Shown one piece after another: positions 14,602 through 26,916 of a DNA stretch of 64,000 bases; within the stretch, counting starts at the first letter, position 1, and every line of letters starts with the position of its first letter. The notes below the pieces were generated by a model. It was not told the origin of the DNA. It was given only the letters and a program-made list of their open reading frames with translations, and did not search any database. Where the stretch lies: contig CM034107.1 of NCBI GenBank assembly GCA_019914945.1, forward strand, positions 11,036,001 through 11,100,000, in the 5' to 3' direction. Made by a program: the position numbers and the translations under genes. This DNA is from Typha latifolia (lineage: Eukaryota > Streptophyta > Magnoliopsida > Poales > Typhaceae).

Positions 14602-17600
14602 TCAGCCAGGAACAAAGTAATCCATCTTATCCACTGGAAGATTTAATACCGATGTCTCAACCTGAAACAAGGGTTAAAAAAAGAGTATAACAAGCATGGC
14701 ATATAAAGCTGCAGAGATGCAAGAAGTAGACATGAGTATCAATAAGCTACTCAGTAAGTTCTCAAGCATATTTAATGAATGATTTTTGTTTACAGTACAA
14801 ATGCTGATATGAATGAGGTGACTCATCTATGTCCTGATTATAATCCTTCCATATGATTCAATTTATCCTCCTTCAATGTACACTTACTCTTTAGCCTGTC
14901 TTTTTATTTAAATTTTTTTTTTGTTGTTAAAGGCCATTTAGCCTATATCAAAGAATGCAAAAGCTGCGTTATATCAAGTTAACTCTGATGAATTGGAGGA
15001 GCCCAAGAATAAAAATAAACTTCATCAAAAGAGATAAACTACAATGAAGATGTAGATGTACAGGAAGACATGGATAGAGTATTAACATAGAGGCAATAAT
15101 AATCAAAGCAAAATAAAAAGGACAACTACCTACAAGTACAAGCAATTGTCATCAGCTCTGAATGTTGGATGATGTGAATATTCATTTAGAACTGAGAAAA
15201 TATTACCTCTTCAAATGGAACAAAAACAAAAGGTGTCAAACCCCTTCGATGTGAGATAGCAGGTACATCAGGGTCATGTGTCTCATCCTCCTCCCAGCCC
15301 TCCACAAGCCCAAGCATGTCACCCTCACGGTTCTGTAATTCGATCGCATTAACTCCAGTTGTGACAAGTTTCAAGAGATCCAATCGATTGTTTGCCCCCA
15401 TTGTAGTGCCTCTTAGGCTGCAAAGAATTTTATTAGCCGAGTATCAAAATAAGTAGCAAAATAACTCATCGGATGATACACAAGCATTGCTTCAGCTGGA
15501 AGAATGCATCTAATGCTGCTTCAGAGTGAGAAAAGAATAACTCTACACTGAAGGACCAGGTAAAGAGCAGAAGGGACTAGAGCTCTTCTCCATGGACCAC
15601 AATTTACAAATATGGTTAAAGGCCTCACCACTTGAAAGAAGGAAAAAGTAGGGTTTAGGGTATTTCAGAACTTGGGGGCATATCACCGTCAGATACCAGT
15701 TGACTCATTCTCCCAATATATAAGCCAGATGATTCAGAATTACTATGTCAAAAGGAACTATTCAAATTTAATACCTCAGGCGCATCCTAAGGAGAGTATG
15801 ACGGAAGCCTGGGTACAAAAGAGCAGTTTCAACCTACAAATGGCACAAAAGATATGTACAATACAATTAAATTAGGTGCCACAGAAACAGAAAGATTACA
15901 TATTTAAATGGTCTCAAGCCTTCAACATATACCTGGTCTTCAGTCAATATATAGTCACCTTTGAAAACACAATCTGCTTTAGATGCACGGAAATTCATGC
16001 ATTTTACCACTTCTTTAACTTTTTGAGAGGAAATCTGTTTTCCAGAACAAAAGAACATAAGAATTCATATTGTGTAAGACACTCTAATAGTATCATGCCT
16101 CTTCCTTTTGACAAGACAATTAACCTAACAACCTTGTAGAGGAACTTGCCGCTTGGATAAAACCTCAGGTAACGATAGTAGCAAACCTGCATAGAAAAGA
16201 ATCAGCTACTAATACCAACTGAAAGAAACAGAATTGAGAGTACCATGTTTCTTGAAAAAACAGATGATTTATCCCATGTAAATGACCTTATGTTGGTGTA
16301 TTGATATCCCAGAGTTAATTACTAAATCAGAAATTACTGCCTTAAGCTTTTATAGAAAGAAATTAAGAGAATTATTATTTCTAGAGGCAATCATCAGCAA
16401 TACAATTAAATGCCTAATGAACTGTTTACCACTAAAAAGCTAGAAGGGCATGTCATACCACATGGACAGGATTTGTAACCTTCCACTCTGCAACTCCAGT
16501 ATGGATATATGTATTCCTACTAACATAGAGACCTGAAGATACAAGAAAGGCTCAAGGTAAAAGTCGAAAGATAACTTTAAAGAAATAAATAACTAAGTGC
16601 AGTACTTCTTACATGATTAAAAAAAAAATAAGGATAATTGTACAAGCAAATATAAAATGCATAAATTCTCGTTTATCCTTTTTTGGCAAAAGAGTAGATT
16701 TTATTGAGAATTTGTTCACAAGGATAAGGAAGTAGATTATAGAACATCACATTCTGCTGAGATGCTCATTCATGTCTAGCTATAGCACAATTGAAGCTCC
16801 GAATGACATTAACCATAGAAGAACTTAAACAGATTATACATGTTTCACATTGTCTTCAATAGGAAATGAAGGACATTATTGATTACAGAATGAGGAAGTG
16901 TGTATGAAGGTACTCACCATCTTTCACACCCAAAAACCCAATTTCTGAATATTGAACCATGAAAAAAGAGTCCCTACGAAGGCAACTATAATTTACACTA
17001 TTGTTTAAAAACTATAGGAACCAAACAAGTAAACAGATGACATCTACAGCTCTGGAGAAGGTCAGGACGAATAAAACATAAAACAATACTAAATATTAAA
17101 AGATAGAGATAGATAGATGATATAAAACAAATCTGAAGTAATCGCATATTAGTTAAAACCTTGTGGAATTATCATGGTCACTGAGCAATTAATTTGTCAA
17201 CATTTACAAGTACTTCAAAGTTTATTATTATCCTATATATTGAAAGCTGACATGTAGATGGGCCTAGCATCATCCTATAGGCAGCTGTCAGCCACCATAA
17301 TCTACATCTTTTATGTCAAATAATGTAAACATTATAACAAATCAGCAAATTGGTTCTCAGAACTTACCATCAGTTCGAATTCTTGGTCTCTGAACCCACA
17401 TTTTCCTCCAAGAACCATCATACATGGATTGGACCATTTTGTGGTTAGTCTCTGCTCCAGACATCTTCACAAGAAAAGTCGCATATGTTTCAGCAGAATG
17501 TACAATAAGCAGGCCAAAGTAACAAGATAATTTTAGTTACATAAACCTGCCATGTTTTCAGGCATGCGCTGCGCCAAAGACTGGGATTACGAATTGTATA

Positions 17601-19528
17601 TCTCCATTTGCGACAGACACATGCAGCCCTTCCTAAAGTGTATGGATTCATTCTTGTGAAAACCTGCTTGTCATCGTCCCATAAGAAGATTGAATGAAAT
17701 GATTATGTTTGAAGGACAGCAATTCAAACGATTTATAGGAAATGGTGCTCATAACATGAGATTAAGAGTAAGAACTGAAAAATTATATTCGATAAAAATG
17801 TGAAGATGGTAACAACTAAATGACATCATAGTGTCTAGTATCAAATGTCTCAAATCCAAAGTTATGCAGATGTACAATTCAGAGATTGAGATATTAGTTA
17901 CTATGGTTATGAAGCAAATCCCATAAAGGGAATTAACAAGTACCTCAAAAAGCAATTCATCAGGCAAACAATGATGGATGAGGGCTGGATCAACAAATGG
18001 CCTACTACTGAAACTGCCAAAGGGAGCGACGGGTCGAACTCTAATCCCATAAAGATCTGACATGGGACCAATTAGTGAGAAAAAAATAAATTGACACAAG
18101 AAAACTTTTAGCATGAGAATATGAAAAAGCTGGAAAGGCAACAAGCATAGGACAAAGCATGAAAGGTGGAGGAAGGCACAAAAAGAAAATAAAAGCTCAG
18201 AATACAACAACTGTTAGGAGGCAGCATCGAGTTACTTCAGCACTTACTCAGCCATGGTCTTTCTGTTGCAATAAACTGCATGCTTCTCAAATGAGAAAAT
18301 GGGTTGAGCTCTGAAGGAACTGCAATGGAAATGTCTGTAACAAATACATTGACAGAGCCCAGGTGAGTATGAAAATAAGATTGTCCAGATTCTGTGCAAC
18401 TAATGAGGGTTTATAAAATCTAACAAACAACTGGTTAGAGAAAATTTAAACCAGCTTCCATGAACAAGTAAATAAATGAAGTTACAGAATGTGATCAATT
18501 AATATATGTACTTAATGAGTTCCAACTCTTATAATTCATGTTCTCAAATAACTATCCTCAGTTGGGTATTTGAGATAGCTTTGAGACTTTATCATATCCA
18601 TAAGAAAAAATGTGTTAAATTTTTGAACTCTCATGTCTGCAACTTCGCATGGTTGTTTTTCGGTGGCATCGCATCTAACAAGGGACAATAATTCTCAAGT
18701 TTCGGGAAGACCTTAAAACATGAAAAAGTTACATGTCATTACTATCTATTGCTGACTAAAGGAGCAAGCATATCTAAGAATTTCCATCGGTTCCCTATAA
18801 TCTTCCCATATGTTTTTCAATTTCAACATTAATCTTGAAGAAAGCATCAATTTACTCAAGTATGAATTAGATCAATATGTTGCTTTCACTACATAAGGAA
18901 CTAATGTAATTGGTAAGACCAGCTATACACTTTACGTTATTATCCATGAAGGAAAGAATCATATGCAGTATGGACATAGCAAGAAAGGACATAATGGAAG
19001 ATGAAGAACACAAACTACAAGATACCATAAGAGATTAAGAGCTCTTCTCCAATAATTTAAGACACAAATGCAACCTAAAGAAAGAAAGAAAAATAAAAAG
19101 AGACAATATAGTCTCCAAGCACTATAGCCCCCACAATATTATAAGGAACATATGCTAAAGTTCATTCCTATCAAAATATCCATCTCTTTCATGTTTCCAA
19201 TGAAATCCAGATAGTAAAAATGCAAAAGCACAAGATAAACTCAGTTACTCTGCAATTAAACAACCAAAAGTCCACTATTTTCCTGGATCATACTATTAAC
19301 TGTCACACGAAAGCTTCCATCTTTACGAACAATTCCACTCCGAAGCAAAACTAAGACTCGGAAACGTGGATTGAAAACTCCCAAAACGGTGAAATCTCCT
19401 TCCTCGTCTAAACTTCCAATTAGATGAAAATTCGTGCAATATTGTGTACTCTTCTCATTAAAAATAAATCGTCAATTTAATCGACAACGAAATGAAACAA
19501 ATAGAAAAAAAAAATCACCTGAAGCCAT
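14602..19528 (-). CDS. FBP7: F-box protein 7-like (FBP7-like)
   Basis: Eleven exons: 19519-19528, 18248-18334, 17944-18056, 17547-17663, 17368-17464, 16459-16532, 16133-16186, 15933-16034, 15775-15833, 15207-15417, 14602-14661. They total 984 nt in frame, 327 residues, close to the Arabidopsis homologue At1g21760. The first coding exon is only 10 nt (ATG GCT TCA G). An F-box lies at about 60-105 (LPDELLFEV then [19 protein letters not shown]), followed by a long conserved region with [17 protein letters not shown] and [17 protein letters not shown]. In Arabidopsis this protein supports translation under heat and cold stress (published role, recalled); here the role is by homology. It shares a 352-bp divergent promoter region with the GrpE gene. 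All splice sites are GT-AG. Confidence 0.93.
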
Positions 19529-19880
19529 TTGACTCGAAGATTGGAGAATTCCCAAATCGCAGGCTGGGAGAGGAAAATAGAAGTACGAAACGCGACACCA
19601 AAAAGGCCGACAAGAAACTAAATTATGGCCTCTTCTCCGATTCTAAGCCGTCCATATCCTAGTGGGCGGCTAAGATTATCTTGAGATAAATATGATCAAA
19701 ACTCCGTTCTACCTATTTCTAGAATCCTCCTTCGAGAGATCAAATTGCATCAGGATCGTCCGATGCATATACCTCTCCGATCGGACGGCTGTAAGAAACG
19801 GATTGGACGATAAAATCCATCAAAGCTAAGCTTCGTAGAAGACAGCGGATGTAAAGCTTAGCCCGAGAAGAGAGGAGATA
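19529..19880. promoter_or_regulatory. Putative bidirectional promoter between FBP7-like and GrpE genes
   Basis: The two start codons are only 352 bp apart on opposite strands, so both 5' UTRs and promoters must fit here. TTCTAGAA at 19717-19724 is an inverted pair of heat-shock-element pentamer cores, with an imperfect third unit next to it. No strong TATA box is obvious. Shared heat regulation would suit a chaperone cofactor and a stress-translation factor, but this is inference. Confidence 0.5.
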
Positions 19881-22800
19881 GTGGAAGCTGGATTCGCTCC
19901 AATGGCGGCTGCTTCCTTCGCAAATTACTCCGTCTCCTTCTCGCCTAGACCTCTCTGTAGTTCGAATTCCTCCTCGAAGCCCCTCAAATCTCTATCCCTG
20001 GTTCTCCCAATTCGGCGGCAATCTAGTGGGAAGTCTACTCACGGAGTCCTCTCCTCCCAATTTCGTCGGAGATCCTTCCGGGCTGCTTCCAAAGTCGCGG
20101 AAACCGATCAAAAGGTGCCTACTTTCCGTTTCCTGGCTCTTCATTAGGTTGTTTTGTTCTGGGCATTGCATTGATTTAGCGTATTTATTGATTAGTCCTT
20201 GAAAAGATTGCTTCTTTTTGTTGTTTCTGATGCGTTGAATTGTATTTGGTCTGTCCCAATAGTTCTTGAATGGATTAATAAAACAAAATCATCTCTTGGG
20301 TGGAGGATTGTGTCCAAAGGTAGGTATTTTTTATTTTTATTTTGCATGCTTCTCTTTGTTTTTGTCACAAATTAATTGCACCCGCACCCTGTTTGGAAGC
20401 CCCCCAAAGCCCTGGAAGTCAATTGATTTGGAATTCTAGTTTCTCCAAATCCACTGCTTGGAACCATTAAATTATGAGATTTCAATTGATATCGGTGGAT
20501 TTGGATGGAATATTGCGAATTGAGAATTGTTTTATTCTCAGCTGGCTGTGTAGCCAGAATAAATTAAGGACTTAATAACTTATTATTGAATAGCTCTTGA
20601 TAAAGCTTCCTTTAACAACTGAAAATATAACCATTAGTGAACTCCTTGAGATGATGATCGAGTTTGGAGCTTTATTCATATAGCAAAGCAAATCAACATG
20701 ATTGCTAACTGTGTCCTTTTTACTTTTTCTTTTTTGTTTCAGATGATCAATGGGGATGAAGAGAACCAAACCCAGGAGAGCAACCCAGGGGTCAAGATAG
20801 ATCCACAGAATCTGCCTGCTATGAGAAACCTCATCAAAGCCTACAAGAATGCTCATCTGGAAGGAGATGAGAAGACTGTTTATGAAATGGAGGCTGCAAT
20901 CTGCGCTGTGGAGAATTTGAAGAATGATCTGTCTGCTAGTTTTGCAGATATAACAACTGAAATTTCTGTGGGAAAGGATAACTTTCTTCGTTTAAAGGCT
21001 GATTTTGAGAATTTCAGGAAGAAATCAGAGAAGGATCGTCTTACTTTTACATCAGATATACAAGGGGATGTAGTTGAGAGTTTGTTGCCCATTGTTGATA
21101 GTTTTGAAAAGGCCAAGCAGCAGGTATTGCCAGAAACAGATAAGGAGAGAAAAATTGAAACAAGTTATCAAGGTATATACAAGCAGTTTGTGGAAACACT
21201 GAGAAGCTTGGGTGTGGGTGTAGTTGAGACAGTTGGCAAGCCTTTCGATCCTGCTGTAAGTTGATTATTTATTTATTCTGTGATTCTTCTGCAGCTAATC
21301 TTGTCGTCGCGCAGCTTCGTAGTGTGTATAGTTTTTGTTGCATATGATTGGCCAAGTTTTCTATAATATTATGTTTTTTTTCCTTTTTTGTTATAGGTCC
21401 TATTGGATATCATATATTTCTAAAGTCCTATTATACTTAGTATGCATTGCACCAAATGATTTTGGTTCTGTGAAGCATACACACACAATGTAAAAAAAAA
21501 AGTTCTAAATGCATCATGTTTTCTTCTGTTGTGCCTAATCAATTTGTACTAGCTATCTTCTTTCAGACATCATGAAACTACTGGTCATTTTGATTGGTTT
21601 AACATATGAAAAACTAAGAGTTGTCCTTTGCAAGTTTTTATTTGTTTTATAACTATTTACCAGTCTTGCAAGGCTACATTTAAGACAAATTAATAGATGT
21701 GAACCAAATTACTCCACTTGATATTTAGGAAAATTAATAAAAAACACTACATTTTGCTTGTATTATCATTCACACTCAATCATATGGATATTTGTTATTT
21801 AAACCTCCATATTTTGCATTTAATCCTCAAAAACACCCTACCATTAAGTTTAATAACGGTTAAGTTCTCATATAAATAAGTTAAAATAACTATAGATGCA
21901 AAATGACTGCAATACCCTTAAGTAATTATTTATAATCAAAGTAAAATAAGTAGGGAACCCAATTTTAATGTAAAACAAGGGGTATTTTAGTTAATTTTTA
22001 TTTTATTTTTAAAACTAATGGAACATTCTTTATTTCGTCAATCTGTTAAGTTAAAGTTAACTCAGGGTATTTTTTAAAGCATTAAGCATAAAATACAGTA
22101 GTCGAATGATAAATATTTATATTGTAGGGTGTTATTGAGAATAAAAGCAAAATGTAGGGTATCTTTAATAAAATTCCCTAATATTTAATATAGAATGTGT
22201 TTGAATTGTTCACCGTGCATGATTATTACTTAGTTTAGCTAACTTTCCCTTGTCTTGTTTGAAACTTGGCAGTCATTTCGGATTTAACAGCTCAGCTTAT
22301 ATTGCTGACTTATCAATATCGGAGCTATAGGTTTAAGCCTTTGGGGTTATACTATCTTTTGCAATCTTCAATCATCTTTTACAACCTGACCTACATACCT
22401 CTGCTAAATCCACCTGATCTGTAACAGCATTATCTTTTCCTGCGTGCTGCTTAGTAACGATTGGCTGTGGTCTGTTTGGAGGGCATCCTTAAATGGCTTG
22501 TATCTTTAATACATTATCACAAATTTGCTGGAGACATAGTAAAGTTAAACACACTTGGAATCTTTATGATTTGGAGGTGTGTTAAACTGTTAATATCATT
22601 AAGAGACATAGGTTAACCAGCTATGATTTTAGGAGAGGTTTAATGGTTCTAATTGCTCTCTGGTGTTCAACTTAAGAAAGTAAAAGCATCTCTTCAGCTA
22701 ACCCTTAGTTCTTGAGAAGGAAGTATTATGTGTTCTTACTTAAAATTCAGCTCCAGGGGGACACTGTAAACTGGGGATCATCAATATTTTCTGGACTCTG

Positions 22801-23486
22801 GAGAACATTAACATATGGATTTATCCAAAGTAAGAGTAGAAAGCAAAAGAGGAATTGCAGAGAAACAGAAGAATCAAAAGAGTCGTAACAGCAATATAGG
22901 TAAACCGACAAGAACTTCTTTATGTTATATTATGGGGCGATGGAGTTCCATTACATATTCCTCTTTCTGTGTTGAAGATCATGCAAAGCAACACAAGATT
23001 CATTGTAAATTTGTAACAATAACTTGGAATACTTAAGATCTTTGGGAAAAAAACAACTTAATCAGAGGATAACTTGAGTAAATTGGATCTTGATGCTGTG
23101 CAGCTTTTGCTATGAGTTAACTTTTTGTTTAATCTACTTCTCTTTTGCTCTGGCTTCTTGACACAGTGATTCACTACTCTTTTTCCTGGCGTACTGCAAA
23201 TGGTAACTCTTCATTCTTATAACTATGCAATTAACGCCGCTCTATTTTTCTGATGAAGATTCACGAGGCTGTTGCCCAAGAAGAATCCCAGCAGTTCAAG
23301 GCAGGCATTATTTCCGAAGAAGCCGGTCGAGGGTTTGTTTTTAAAGACCGGGTTCTTAGACCAGCCGTGGTGAAAGTTTCTACCGGCTCTGGCCAGGCGA
23401 AGTCTAATTTAGATTCAGAGAAACCTGTGGAGCAATCTGAAGTAATACCTGACTCTGCTGATAATTCTGAGTCCCAGAGCCAGTAA
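19881..23486 (+). CDS. Chloroplast GrpE, nucleotide exchange factor of HSP70
   Basis: Exons 19881-20114, 20743-21255 and 23259-23486 join in frame to 324 residues. The first exon encodes a Ser/Arg-rich transit peptide (FANYSVSFSPRPLCSSNSSS, then RRQSSGKS), pointing to the plastid stroma. The GrpE region runs from about 115 to 300: a long coiled coil starting near ICAVENLKNDL, then FLRLKADFENFRKKSEKDR, LLPIVDSFEKAKQQ, the beta-wing PFDPAIHEAVAQEES and the end strand RGFVFKDRVLRPAVVKVSTG. It would release ADP from plastid Hsp70. There are two possible starts, Met1 and Met8; neither changes the mature protein. The 2.0 kb second intron carries an inverted-repeat element. The C-terminal tail is acidic and variable. 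Confidence 0.94.
21722..22184. mobile_element. MITE-like element with long terminal inverted repeats in GrpE intron 2
   Basis: The left end (about 21722-21790) and the reverse complement of the right end (about 22115-22184) share an imperfect inverted repeat: both start ATATT-TAGG/AGGG and both contain CTACATTTTGCTT. The inside is AT-rich and non-coding with a GCAATACCCTTAAG segment. The length of about 460 bp fits a miniature inverted-repeat element. Superfamily is not assignable; exact ends are approximate. Confidence 0.6.
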
Positions 23487-23999
23487 TAAGCTAGTTAGTA
23501 TATAATTGTCATTCTTTTCATGGCACTACAAATTAGTCCGGCCTTTAAGTTGGATCCAGGATTCTGGGCCAGAGTTTTATGTCACTGACTATCTTTTGAG
23601 CGAAATCAATCGCGAAAATAAAGATCTCTTACATCTTGTTGTAGCTACTTAATTGATCTTGATTGGTATTCATGGATAGTGTGACAATCAATAGGCAGCT
23701 TCAAGGAGTAAAGTGAGATATATACTAGTGGAATAAGCATAAGCATAAATTTATTCTAGTATAATAAAATTTATACCAATAGTTTATCTAATACCAGTTT
23801 ATTAATATCTACTTTTGATGGAATGGACGTTCTACATGGTAAAAAAAATAATTGAGGGGTCTATATGGAAATGGGATGCAGTTCTGGAGTTATATATAAT
23901 TATCCCTAATAAATAGGGTGAAAATGATAACTTACAACACCTTGGGGTGTTTTTGATAAAATTCCATCGTCAAGATCCTAGCGGGGAATGTCTCCAGGA
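23487..23999. other. Convergent spacer between GrpE and GLOX genes
   Basis: 3' UTRs of both genes. No other feature seen. Confidence 0.5.
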
Positions 24000-25640
24000 T
24001 CATCCGATCTGGACCCACACTGCCTGGCTGGGGACCCGGTCGTGCACAACAAACCACATGTAATACCCCGGCGGCGCCACCTCCGACGAAGGCGGCGCCA
24101 CCACCTCGGCCACGTAACCCATCTCCCCGACCTTCTCCATCCTCCTCAGCCCCAACATCACAACCCTCTGGTTCATCCCCACAGCGTGCGTCGCGAACCC
24201 CGGCGCCACCGCCGCCACCTCCACCATCGCCCCCTCCTGCACCCCCTCCTCCACCTCGAACCTCACCGTCACCTCCCCGCCGTACCTCACCTCGGCCGGC
24301 GCCTCCAACTTTCGCGGCCGCCTTCCGTCGTACAGCGCGTCGAGGTACGGGGGCAGGAATGCCTCCAGGCTTAGCTCCGTCGGGAACTCCACGCCGGCGA
24401 ACACATAGCCCATGTGCGGGTTGCTCCCCCCGACAGTCACCCTCCCATAGAAGTCCAGGGCCGCCGACGAATGGTATAGTCTCGGGATTCCCGTCGGGTT
24501 CAGGACCTCGAACCGGCGGCCCACCGGCTCGTCCGGTCGGTACAAGACCGGATTAAGCACTGGCTCGCGGGCCAGTTCCCAACCGGCCGTTCCGGCGCCG
24601 GCACCATTGATAATGATGACGTCACCCGTCGGCAGGAGCACCATGTCACCCATGACGCGCGGCATCGGCATTTCTTCCATGGCCCAGGCCGGGTCTGGGT
24701 CCGCCGGGAAGATCCTCCCGCAGGTGTGAGATGCGGGGAGAAACGTGCCTCCGGACGCTGCGGCGTACGAGCCGCGCGGGGCGCCGCCGCAGACGAAGAC
24801 CTCGGCGCGGGTAGTGCCGCCGCCTCCGCCGGAGGGGCGGAGGGGGAGGAGGACAGAGGACCCGGAGCTGGGGTAGTTCCTCGGGACGCCATCGGGAATG
24901 TCCGGGAGGCGGCGGAGGGAGCGATCCCCTCCAGCGAGGGGGTCGAAGACGACGGCTCGGGTGTTGGCGAAGACGAAGAGGGCACCGTCCGGGAGGAGGT
25001 GGAGGAAGGGGTAGAGGTTGTCTTCGGAATTCGCGTCGGTGGTCTCCTCAAGAAATGGGAAGTCAAAGAGGGGGATTTCCTCGTTCCGCGGGTAGAACTC
25101 GTAGTTAAACTGGCGTCGGCCGCCGAGGATGATGACACGGCCTTGGGGGAGGAGCTGGTTGGAGGCGTACCAGCGGCGGACGGAGAGGTAGGAGGGGAGT
25201 TCGAGCCAGGAGGAGGAGGGAAGAGACAAGAGTCGAAGGGAGCGGTCGCCGGAGTTGAAACCACCTGACTGGAGGAGGGAGCCGTTGGGTAGGAGAGCAG
25301 CGGAGGAGCACCACGGGTCGGAGAGGAGGGATAGGGGGAGGATGGAGGTGGATGCAAGGTCGAGGAGGGCCGAGTGGGCGGTGCAGTCGCCAGAGCAAGG
25401 GACGGTAGAAGGGAGGGAGAGGTTGGAAGGGCCGAAGTCGGTGCGGTCGAACACGAGGAGGTGGTTGTTGGGGAGGAGCTGCATGTGCATGGCGCAGATG
25501 CCGATGTTCGGGTGGAGGAGAAGCCACGTACCTCCCCCTCCTTCTTCTTCCACCGTTACTTCTTCTTCTTCTTGACTTTGGGTGATCAAGAGGAGGAAGA
25601 CAAGGAGGGGTATGATGGTAATTCTTGAAGGTGGCATCAT
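24000..25640 (-). CDS. Glyoxal-oxidase-like copper radical oxidase (galactose oxidase family)
   Basis: Single-exon gene of 546 residues. A signal peptide (hydrophobic stretch ITIIPLLVFLLLIT, 7-20) predicts secretion to the apoplast. The order is a glyoxal oxidase N-terminal beta-propeller (about 35-280, continuing) and a C-terminal DUF1929 Ig-like domain (about 425-546). All residues for a Cys-Tyr copper radical site are visible by homology: Cys111 in DPWCSS, Tyr158 in RRWYASNQ, Tyr389-His390 in RLYHSSA and His485 in GFATHAVG. It should oxidise small aldehydes to acids with release of H2O2; plant relatives act in pollen and wall processes (family knowledge). Extremely GC-rich with strong third-position bias, unlike the AT-rich flanks. 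A TATATAA lies at 25881-25887, about 240 bp upstream. Confidence 0.94.
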   Translation of the reverse strand: MMPPSRITIIPLLVFLLLITQSQEEEEVTVEEEGGGGTWLLLHPNIGICAMHMQLLPNNHLLVFDRTDFGPSNLSLPSTVPCSGDCTAHSALLDLASTSILPLSLLSDPWCSSAALLPNGSLLQSGGFNSGDRSLRLLSLPSSSWLELPSYLSVRRWYASNQLLPQGRVIILGGRRQFNYEFYPRNEEIPLFDFPFLEETTDANSEDNLYPFLHLLPDGALFVFANTRAVVFDPLAGGDRSLRRLPDIPDGVPRNYPSSGSSVLLPLRPSGGGGGTTRAEVFVCGGAPRGSYAAASGGTFLPASHTCGRIFPADPDPAWAMEEMPMPRVMGDMVLLPTGDVIIINGAGAGTAGWELAREPVLNPVLYRPDEPVGRRFEVLNPTGIPRLYHSSAALDFYGRVTVGGSNPHMGYVFAGVEFPTELSLEAFLPPYLDALYDGRRPRKLEAPAEVRYGGEVTVRFEVEEGVQEGAMVEVAAVAPGFATHAVGMNQRVVMLGLRRMEKVGEMGYVAEVVAPPSSEVAPPGYYMWFVVHDRVPSQAVWVQIG

Positions 25641-26916
25641 CGTCTCCGTCTTCGTCTTCGGGGGTGGGGGGGTTTCTTGAGGGGGTTTCTTGAAGGTGGT
25701 GGGGAGGAGGTAGGAGACGGGTAGAGAGGAGGGGAGACTCGGGAGGTGAGAGTGGAATGGATGGGCCAGGGGCCAGTCATTAACGCTTCATGCATGCAGG
25801 GATGCCAGATCCACTGCGGCCCCGGCTGTAGGAATTTTCTACAGCTGACTACTCGGCAGCTGCTCATTGTTCCATATTCTTTATATAGATAGAGCAGTGA
25901 CAAGAGTTATAGCTCTAATAATTTAATTACTAATTATTACATTTAATATGATAAAATAATCAAAATAATAGCATGACAAATTATAAAAATACACTTTATA
26001 ATATATAAACGAGAGAAAAAGAGAAGCGAGAGTGATTAAAAATGATACTTAATTAAGATAATATTTTTTTAAATAAAATAGTAGCTGATAAATATAAAAA
26101 TATTAATAAAAAGGAGAAAGAAGTAGGTATTACTATACTAATATAAATCTGAGTGATTATTTACTTATTATATTAGTATAAGAAAGCTTATACTAACATA
26201 AATATATCTTTATTCTAGCTAAAAAAGATGGTAGTTATTATCTAAGCTAAATAACTAATTTAGCTCATAAGACATACATCTTGGGTAAAAGATGCGAGGA
26301 ATAATTTCACCCTAAACATCCAATTGTGACCAAAATGATATCTTTAAACAACTAGTGGAATATGGTCCTATAAATGATATCAGAAAGTGCAAATCTGCAA
26401 GAGGATGTCTATTAGGCAATCCAATCATCTCTACTTCCTCAACACAGGCAAATTTGCAAGCAATTTCCTAACTAATTATCTCAATTCATTTGATGATACT
26501 TAAACCGTCTAAAAGCCAGAATTTCCTCTCTGCATTTGCATAAATTCACAAGATACATGTACTGGTATTCGAAGCGAACAAGACCTAGAAAGAACTTCAG
26601 CTGATGAGCAGGAAAAAAAAAATCATACGAAAATCTTTACCTGATCAATTTATGTCTTGGTAAACAACTCTTTTATGTCAACAGAGGAAAGTGATTTGGA
26701 ATATTCAGAAATACATAGATACTGAATCTCGTTAGTAAGTATATTATGAATGGCAAGAGACTTCACCTCCGGAAAATAAAGCACTTCAGGGTCCTCAGTT
26801 CATGACCAAATGATGTTACAATGAACACAGACAATTAGAACGCTGCCATCAGCAGGAAGAATCTATTTATTCTACTATATTTGATATGCTCCTTAACTTT
26901 GATTCACAAATATGGA
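25641..26916. other. Intergenic
   Basis: Upstream region of the GLOX gene, then AT-rich sequence up to the stop of the next minus-strand gene. No gene seen. Confidence 0.5.

Noticed and set aside
24500..25357. 285-codon frame inside the GLOX gene
   Set aside because: Ser/Pro/Thr-rich shadow of the glyoxal oxidase frame caused by strong third-position GC bias.
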